NCBI RefSeq assembly: GCF_004138495.1
Contig: NZ_ML142856.1
Location: 320,632 to 326,570, forward strand
Length of the DNA stretch: 5,939 nt
Reading direction: 5' to 3'
From: Phytoactinopolyspora endophytica
GTDB taxonomy: Bacteria > Actinomycetota > Actinomycetes > Jiangellales > Jiangellaceae
The notes under the pieces: generated by a model
What the model was told of the DNA's origin: nothing
Seen by the model: the letters and a program-made list of their open reading frames with translations, nothing else
Databases searched by the model: none
In this document: positions 1-4,705 of the stretch, piece by piece
How positions within the stretch are numbered: the stretch's first letter is position 1
Layout: every line of letters starts with the position of its first letter
Position numbers and translations under genes: made by a program

Positions 1-1
1 G

Positions 2-703
2 ACCTCCGGCTACTCCGTGCAGCAAATCCGAGACCTCGAAGCACTGGGCGTCATCTCCGCAGCACCTCGAGCAGCAAACGGATACCGCCAGTTCTCCCGC
101 CATCACGTGCGTGACCTGCGCGCGTACCGCGACCTCAGCATCGCCGTCGGCCCTGTCCGGGCCCGTCACGCGATGCGTGAGATCCGCACGCTGCCACGCG
201 ATCAGGCGGTTGCCCTGGTGAGCTCATTTCACGTCGCGCTCAACCGAGAGCGAGACCACGCGCTCGCCGCGCAAGAAGCGCTTCACATGATCCGAGCTGA
301 GGCATCGGTCGATGCAGAGCCGACTGACGACGACTCGATGACGATCACCCAGCTCGCGGCTGCTCTCGGCGTTCGCGCCTCGACGCTTCGATTCTGGGAG
401 AAGGCCGGACTCGTCCGGCCGGAACGAGTCACGACACGAGCAGGCGCCGCCCGCCGCTACCCACTTCCCGCGATCCGAGAAGCCCGGATCGTCGCCGCGC
501 TCAGAGCGGCCGGTTACCGCATCCCCGACGTCCAGCAAACGATGACCAACATCCGCGGGCTACACGACCTAGACGACCCACTCAAGGCGCTCGAATCCCG
601 CATCAATGCGATCAGTCAACGCACGCTCGCTCTACTGCGCGCCGGCGCAGACATCACCGCCATCCTCACGACTTCCGCGTTCCCCTTGAGTCGCGTGTCG
701 TAG
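2..703 (+). CDS. MerR-family regulator with two MerR DNA-binding domains (5' partial)
   Basis: Probable transcription factor; effector and target are not recognisable. The frame is open from base 2 to the TAG at 701-703, giving 233 visible residues. The GTG at 17 is unlikely to be the true start, because the codons before it (T-S-G-Y-S) already continue a MerR helix-turn-helix, so the gene begins left of the window. Domain 1 (residues 1 to about 60) has the recognition-helix and wing pattern YSVQQIRDLEALGVI, then NGYRQFS, and lacks only its first residues. Domain 2 (about 113-180) is complete: MTITQLAAALGVRASTLRFW, then EKAGLVRPER, a wing with ARRYP, and a second helix pair. A short, likely helical tail follows, with no obvious cysteine metal site or drug-binding domain. 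GC at third codon positions is about 73% (62 of 233 codons end in A or T, many CGA and GCA), well below the operon. It is convergent with scoB, 27 bases away, so it does not share the operon's transcript. Confidence 0.85.
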   Translation, partial: TSGYSVQQIRDLEALGVISAAPRAANGYRQFSRHHVRDLRAYRDLSIAVGPVRARHAMREIRTLPRDQAVALVSSFHVALNRERDHALAAQEALHMIRAEASVDAEPTDDDSMTITQLAAALGVRASTLRFWEKAGLVRPERVTTRAGAARRYPLPAIREARIVAALRAAGYRIPDVQQTMTNIRGLHDLDDPLKALESRINAISQRTLALLRAGADITAILTTSAFPLSRVS

Positions 704-730
704 CGATCTGCGGTGGGCGCGGCAGGCAAC

Positions 731-1378
731 TCACGCGTCGAGTGCCGGATCGACGACCAGAGGTGGCTCAGACATCGACTGAACCTCGTCAACGCTCACG
801 TCGGGGGCACGTTCGCGCAGCACGAGCCCGTCGCGGGTCACGTCCATGACAGCAAGGTCGGTAATGATCCGGTCGACGACCCCACGTCCGGTGTAGGGCA
901 GCGAGCACTCGTTGACGATCTTGTATGCGCCGTCGCGGGCGAGGTGTTCCATGAGGACGACGACGCGCCGGGCGCCGTGCACGAGGTCCATCGCGCCGCC
1001 CATTCCCTTGACCATCTTTCCAGGGATCACCCAGTTGGCCAGGTCGCCGGCAGCGGAGACCTGCATGGCACCGAGGATCGCGGCGTCGATGTGCCCTCCG
1101 CGGATCATGCCGAAACTCAGGGCGGAGTCGAAGAACGCAGCACCGGGCCGGACGGTGACCGTCTCCTTGCCCGCGTTGGTCAGGTCGGCGTCCTCGTCGC
1201 CGGCGCGCGGGAACGGGCCGACGCCGAGGATGCCGTTCTCGCTTTGAAGCACAACCTCTACCCCGTCGGGCAGGTGGTTGGGCACCAGGGTGGGCAGTCC
1301 GATGCCCAGGTTGACGTAGGCGCCATCGTTGAGCTCTTGTGCCGCGCGGGCCGCCATCTGATCGCGTGTGAGGGCCAT
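731..1378 (-). CDS. scoB: Succinyl-CoA:3-ketoacid CoA-transferase subunit B
   Basis: Beta subunit (215 aa) of a class I CoA-transferase that moves CoA from succinyl-CoA to acetoacetate, in the cytoplasm, as a complex with ScoA. The catalytic glutamate motif LQSENGILG is at residues 44-52, with Glu47 the expected residue forming the glutamyl-CoA thioester; it fits the family signature. [11 protein letters not shown] and the [14 protein letters not shown] stretch are also typical. Length is normal for the subunit. The same frame is open upstream to 1555, but the ATG at 1378 is preferred: the family N-terminus starts there ([19 protein letters not shown]), it overlaps the scoA stop by one base (TGATG), and weak Shine-Dalgarno-like AGAGG and AGGTG lie 10 and 4 bases upstream. 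PcaJ (3-oxoadipate CoA-transferase) is related, but sitting after fumarylacetoacetase, which releases acetoacetate, favours ScoB. It is the last gene of the operon; no T-rich terminator hairpin is visible after it. Confidence 0.93.
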   Translation of the reverse strand: MALTRDQMAARAAQELNDGAYVNLGIGLPTLVPNHLPDGVEVVLQSENGILGVGPFPRAGDEDADLTNAGKETVTVRPGAAFFDSALSFGMIRGGHIDAAILGAMQVSAAGDLANWVIPGKMVKGMGGAMDLVHGARRVVVLMEHLARDGAYKIVNECSLPYTGRGVVDRIITDLAVMDVTRDGLVLRERAPDVSVDEVQSMSEPPLVVDPALDA

Positions 1379-2148
1379 CAGGCACCTGCCTCTGCTCGCA
1401 CGGTGCGTTTCTCGATCGGCTTCTCGATGCCGGTCCCGACTTCGACCACGCGCTGGACGAAGACCCCGGGCAGATGGATGTGGTCCGGGTCGAGCTCGCC
1501 GGGTTGGCACATCTGCTCCACCTGGGCGATGGTGATGCGACCGGCCATGGCGCACAGCGGGTTGAAGTTGCGTGCTGACTTGGCGAAGACGAGATTGCCG
1601 TGCCGGTCGCCTCGTGCCGCGTGGACGAGTGCGAAGTCGGTGGTGATCGCTTCTTCCAGCACGTACGTGCGGCCGGCGAACTCACGGGTCTCCCTGCGTG
1701 GTGAGGTCCGCTCCACCTGGCCATGGCCGTCGTACTTCCACGGCAGCCCGCCGTCGGCGATCTGGGTACCGACCCCGGTGGCGGTGAAGAACGCGGGAAT
1801 GCCGGTACCGCCGGCTCGCAGCCGCTCAGCAAGAGTGCCCTGTGGGGCGAACTCGACTTCGAGCTCCCCGGACAGGTACTGCCGGGCGAACTCCTTGTTC
1901 TCCCCGACGTATGAACTGGTCATCCGAGCGATCCGCCGGTCCGAGAGCAGGATGCCCAGGCCCCGGTCGTCGATGCCGCAATTGTTCGAGACGACCCTCA
2001 GGTCGTCGACGCCGAGTTCGTGCACGGCGCGGATGAGTTCCATCGGGTTTCCCGACAGTCCGAATCCGCCGACCGCGAGCGAGGCACCGTCGGTGATGTC
2101 GGCGACCGCTGCGGCCGCCGTCGGATACAGCTTGTTCATGCCCCGCAT
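1378..2148 (-). CDS. scoA: Succinyl-CoA:3-ketoacid CoA-transferase subunit A
   Basis: Alpha subunit (256 aa from the first ATG) of the acetoacetate CoA-transferase, paired with ScoB. The family signature [16 protein letters not shown] is at residues 20-35. [46 protein letters not shown] and [17 protein letters not shown] follow in the order known from Bacillus ScoA. Relative to Bacillus ScoA there is an insertion of roughly 20 residues near 134-154 ([10 protein letters not shown] region), which I recall from mycobacterial homologues. Two starts are possible. The ATG at 2148 lies one base after the fahA stop; the ATG at 2139 would give 253 aa starting MNKLYPTA, which lines up better with the family N-terminus. 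Neither has a strong ribosome binding site, so translation probably depends on ribosomes finishing fahA. The 3' end overlaps scoB by one base. Together with ScoB it completes use of the acetoacetate released by FahA. Confidence 0.93.
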   Translation of the reverse strand: MRGMNKLYPTAAAAVADITDGASLAVGGFGLSGNPMELIRAVHELGVDDLRVVSNNCGIDDRGLGILLSDRRIARMTSSYVGENKEFARQYLSGELEVEFAPQGTLAERLRAGGTGIPAFFTATGVGTQIADGGLPWKYDGHGQVERTSPRRETREFAGRTYVLEEAITTDFALVHAARGDRHGNLVFAKSARNFNPLCAMAGRITIAQVEQMCQPGELDPDHIHLPGVFVQRVVEVGTGIEKPIEKRTVRAEAGA

Positions 2149-2149
2149 T

Positions 2150-3343
2150 TCACACCGCTGGGATTATCGTGCCGCTGACGTCGCCGAAGCCGATCCGTGC
2201 GCCGTCGGGGCCGGCAGCGGTGCCACGGATGGTGACGGTGTCGCCGTCCTCGAGGAAAGTGCGGGTGGAGCCATCGGGCAGCTTGACCGGCTCGGTGCCG
2301 TTCCAGGTGAGTTCGAGGAACGAGCCCCGCTGGTCGGGTTCGGGACCGGAGACGGTGCCGGAGGCGTAGAGGTCGCCGGTGCGCAGCGAGGCGCCGTTGA
2401 CGGTCATGTGCGCCAACTGCTGAGCGGGCGTCCAATACATCTGGGCGAACGGTGGCCGGGCGACCAGCTGGCCGTTCCATTCGACCTCCAGGGCGATGTC
2501 GAGTCCCCAGGGCTCGTCCTCTCGCAGGTACGCCAGCGGAGCCGGGTCCTGCCGTGGGGGTGCCACCCGAGCATGTTCCAGCGCGTCCAGTGGCACTACC
2601 CAGGGCGAGATCGAGGTGGCAAACGACTTGCCGAGGAACGGTCCGAGCGGCACGTACTCCCAGGCCTGGATGTCCCGCGCGGACCAGTCGTTGACCAGCA
2701 CAGCGCCGAACACGTGGTCACCGAACTCCGAGGCGGAGACCTGGGTGCCGAGGCCGGACGGTGCGCCGACGACGAACCCCACCTCGGCTTCGATGTCCAG
2801 CCGGGTCGACGGGCCGTAGCTCGGCGCCGGAGCCTCGGCTGGCTTGCGCTGGCCACTGGGACGCACGATCGGGGTGCCGGAGACGACCACTGTGCCGGCA
2901 CGGCCGTGGTACCCGATCGGCAGGTGTTTCCAGTTCGGGGTGAGCGGGTCACCGCCTGGCCGGAATATCCGGCCGACGTTGGCGGCGTGGTGCTCGGAGG
3001 CGTAGAAGTCGACGTAGTCGGCGACGTCGATGGGCAGGTGCAGCCGGGCGTCGGCGCGCGGGGTCAGGTGGGGCTCGACCGCGGGACGGTGTTCCTCGCG
3101 GGTGAGCAGGTCGGTCAGGCGTCGCCGCACCTCGGCCCAGCGGGCGCGCCCTGAGGCCAGGAACGCGTTCAGCGACGGCCGGGCGAATACGTCGTCGTGC
3201 AGGACGGCGGCGAGGTCAAGCACGAAGTCGCCGATGGCGACGCCCACCCGTGCGGCCTGGTCACCGTGGGTGTACACGCCGTACGGCAGGTTCTGGATAG
3301 GAAACGGCGAATCTTCGGGGACCGGAACCCAGGTCGTGGTCAT
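2150..3343 (-). CDS. fahA: Fumarylacetoacetase
   Basis: Cytoplasmic, metal-dependent C-C hydrolase (397 aa) that splits fumarylacetoacetate into fumarate and acetoacetate, the last ring-fission step of the homogentisate pathway. The N-terminal domain (about 1-105) starts with the family sequence FPIQNLPYGVY. The catalytic FAH fold follows. Aligning with mammalian FAH by eye, metal ligands are Asp112 (mammalian 126), Glu185 and Glu187 (199, 201) and Asp219 (233). The catalytic His is His119 (133), and Glu344 in SFLELTW matches Glu364. Arg128, Tyr145, Gln226 and Lys239 match the substrate or metal-loop residues 142, 159, 240 and 253. NDWSARDIQAWEYVPLGPFL at 218-237 is nearly diagnostic. All key residues are present, so it should be active. 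Slightly shorter than the human enzyme (419 aa), normal for bacteria. The start at 3343 is backed by GGAGG 7 bases upstream; the ATG overlaps the stop of the small ORF by 4 bases. The gene ends one base before scoA. Confidence 0.96.
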   Translation of the reverse strand: MTTTWVPVPEDSPFPIQNLPYGVYTHGDQAARVGVAIGDFVLDLAAVLHDDVFARPSLNAFLASGRARWAEVRRRLTDLLTREEHRPAVEPHLTPRADARLHLPIDVADYVDFYASEHHAANVGRIFRPGGDPLTPNWKHLPIGYHGRAGTVVVSGTPIVRPSGQRKPAEAPAPSYGPSTRLDIEAEVGFVVGAPSGLGTQVSASEFGDHVFGAVLVNDWSARDIQAWEYVPLGPFLGKSFATSISPWVVPLDALEHARVAPPRQDPAPLAYLREDEPWGLDIALEVEWNGQLVARPPFAQMYWTPAQQLAHMTVNGASLRTGDLYASGTVSGPEPDQRGSFLELTWNGTEPVKLPDGSTRTFLEDGDTVTIRGTAAGPDGARIGFGDVSGTIIPAV

Positions 3344-3486
3344 GCAGACGCCTCCATGCTGGTCAGCAGGCCAAGAGCCCGCAGGGCGGCGTCATCGGCG
3401 CGGAGCACCGCGGTCACCTTGTCGGCCCCCGCGCCGTCGCCGGCCCGACACGCGGCGAGCAGCGGAGTCACGTGTTCACGGCTCAT
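3340..3486 (-). CDS. Small ORF of 48 residues between hmgA and fahA, function unknown
   Basis: I do not recognise this protein. It starts at an ATG overlapping the hmgA stop (ATGA, 3483-3486) and ends at a TGA overlapping the fahA start (ATGA, 3340-3343), so it exactly bridges two enzyme genes. Codon position bias looks coding: counted by hand, GC is about 79%, 58% and 81% at positions 1, 2 and 3. The peptide opens MSREHVTPLLAACRAG, has a glycine-rich turn (GDGAGAD, 17-23), then a likely amphipathic helix (VTAVLRADDAALRALGLL, 24-41), and ends TSMEASA. There is no signal peptide or membrane segment and a single cysteine at residue 13. The start has only a weak G-rich stretch upstream, so it would be read by translational coupling. 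Its last codons carry the fahA ribosome binding site. It could be a real small protein, a coupling leader for fahA, or the remnant of a lost gene. Translation itself is inferred. Confidence 0.6.
   Translation of the reverse strand: MSREHVTPLLAACRAGDGAGADKVTAVLRADDAALRALGLLTSMEASA
3351..3355 (-). promoter_or_regulatory. Ribosome binding site of fahA inside the small ORF
   Basis: GGAGG on the minus strand, 7 bases before the fahA ATG at 3343. It lies within the final codons of the 48-residue ORF (the Met-Glu-Ala codons), so ribosomes on the small ORF would pass directly over the fahA initiation region. Confidence 0.75.
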
Positions 3487-4688
3487 TGCGCTGGGCCCCG
3501 TCCGGACCAGCTCCACGCGTAACCGGGATCCTCGCAGTCCAGGCCACCCTCGCCGAGTTCGAGCGGACGGAACGTGTCAACCATGACCGCGGTCTCGTCG
3601 AAGAATTCCGCGCCGATGCTGGCCTCCGCGGCGCCGGGCTGAGGTCCATGCGCATGCCCGCCGGGGTGCAGGGAGATGGATCCGATGCCGATGCCAGAGC
3701 CCTTGCGCGCCTCGTAGTCCCCGCCCACGTAGAACATGACCTCGTCCGAATCCACATTGGAGTGGTAGTACGGCACCGGGATGGACTGCGAGTGGTAGTC
3801 CACCTTGCGCGGCACGAAGTCGCAGATCACGAAGTTGTAGCCCTCGAAGACCTGGTGCACCGGCGGTGGCTGATGGACTCGGCCCGTGATCGGCTCGAAG
3901 TCGGCGATGTTGAACACGTAGGGATACAGGCAACCGTCCCAAGCGACCACGTCGAACGGGTGTGTCGGGTAGGTGAGTACGGTCCCGGCGATTCCGCCTG
4001 CACTCGGGCCGCGGTGCTTGACGTACACATCCACGTCGCCGCCGTCCACCAGCAGCGGCTCGGTGGGACCGCGCAGATCGCGTTCGCAGTAGGGCGAATG
4101 CTCGAGGAATTGCCCGCGGTGGGACAGGTACCGTTTGGGCGGGTCGATGTGCGAGTTGGCCTCGATCGCGTACGCGCGCAGCGGCTCATCGCCGCTGGGC
4201 ACCCAACGGTGGGTCGTCGCGCGCGGGATCACCACGTGGTCGCCCTGGCCGACCTCCAGCGCACCGAAGACGGTCTCCAGCCGCGCGCTGCCGGACTGCA
4301 CGTACACGCACTCGTCGCCGATTCCGTTGCGGTACAGCGGAGATTCGACACCGGCCGCGACATAGCAGATGCGCACATCGGCGTTGCCCAGTACCAGCCG
4401 GCGGCCGGTCACCGCGTCCGTGGCCTTCCACTCCTGTCCGTCGAACAGCTGGTGCAGCCGCAGGTGCCGGGGACGCAGCGGATGGTTCGCGGTGGTCGTC
4501 AGGTCGGGTAGTCGCCACGGCTGGGAATCGACGATCGCCGACGGAATCGCCTGGTGGTAAAGCAGCGAGGAGTCGGAGGAGAATCCCTCCTCCCCCATCA
4601 GCTCCTCGGCGTAGAGTCCGCCGTCCGGGCGGCGGAACTGGGTGTGCCGCTTGGGCGGCACCTGGCCAACGGTGCGGTAGTACGGCAT
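3483..4688 (-). CDS. hmgA: Homogentisate 1,2-dioxygenase, short bacterial form
   Basis: Non-haem Fe(II) ring-cleaving dioxygenase (401 aa) converting homogentisate to maleylacetoacetate. The fold is two cupin-like halves. The C-terminal half carries the iron site: by eye against human HGD (His335, Glu341, His371) the ligands are His309 (PVPYYHSN), Glu316 (VDSDEVMFYVGGDYEA) and His347 (GGHAHGPQPG). His341 in ISLHPGG matches human His365. The His309-Glu316 spacing is one residue longer than in human HGD. The protein is about 30-45 residues shorter than the Pseudomonas and mammalian enzymes, which fits the compact form I associate with actinobacteria. N-terminal MPYYRTVGQVPPKRHTQFRR and PDGGLYAEELMG agree with that group. 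The start at 4688 has a strong GGAGGA 6 bases upstream, and the gene lies 17 bases after the hydroxylase stop. The 3' end overlaps the small ORF by 4 bases. Assignment rests on the iron site plus adjacent fumarylacetoacetase; a relaxed substrate range is possible. Confidence 0.92.
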   Translation of the reverse strand: MPYYRTVGQVPPKRHTQFRRPDGGLYAEELMGEEGFSSDSSLLYHQAIPSAIVDSQPWRLPDLTTTANHPLRPRHLRLHQLFDGQEWKATDAVTGRRLVLGNADVRICYVAAGVESPLYRNGIGDECVYVQSGSARLETVFGALEVGQGDHVVIPRATTHRWVPSGDEPLRAYAIEANSHIDPPKRYLSHRGQFLEHSPYCERDLRGPTEPLLVDGGDVDVYVKHRGPSAGGIAGTVLTYPTHPFDVVAWDGCLYPYVFNIADFEPITGRVHQPPPVHQVFEGYNFVICDFVPRKVDYHSQSIPVPYYHSNVDSDEVMFYVGGDYEARKGSGIGIGSISLHPGGHAHGPQPGAAEASIGAEFFDETAVMVDTFRPLELGEGGLDCEDPGYAWSWSGRGPAQ

Positions 4689-4694
4689 CTCGTG

Positions 4695-4700
4695 TCCTCC
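4695..4700 (-). promoter_or_regulatory. Ribosome binding site of hmgA
   Basis: GGAGGA on the minus strand, 6 bases before the ATG at 4688, inside the 17-base gap after the hydroxylase stop. It fixes the hmgA start and suggests efficient independent initiation on the polycistronic message. Confidence 0.8.
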
Positions 4701-4705
4701 GTGAC

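Noticed and set aside
17..19. GTG as start of the MerR-type gene
   Set aside because: Codons before it already encode the middle of the first HTH, so the gene is truncated by the window edge rather than starting here.
736..755. Inverted repeat CGTCGA / TCGACG with an 8-base loop near the 3' end of scoB
   Set aside because: Only a 6-base stem inside coding sequence and no T-run on either strand. In such GC-rich DNA this is expected by chance; not supported as a terminator.
789..1832. A 347-codon minus-strand frame overlapping scoA and scoB
   Set aside because: Arg/Pro/Ser-rich translation out of frame with both Sco subunits, whose family signatures are unambiguous.
731..2148. 3-oxoadipate CoA-transferase (PcaIJ) as the identity of the CoA-transferase
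   Set aside because: Sequence families are close, but no protocatechuate or beta-ketoadipate genes are present, and the upstream fumarylacetoacetase produces acetoacetate.
713..3154. An 813-codon plus-strand open frame antisense to scoB, scoA and fahA
   Set aside because: It lies opposite three genes with clear family motifs and intact active sites. The translation is Gly/Val/Asp/Arg-rich with no recognisable domain, as expected from antisense frames in DNA with very high GC3.
3030..4511. A 493-codon plus-strand open frame antisense to fahA, the small ORF and hmgA
   Set aside because: Shadow of real minus-strand genes; no recognisable motifs and no convincing start signal.
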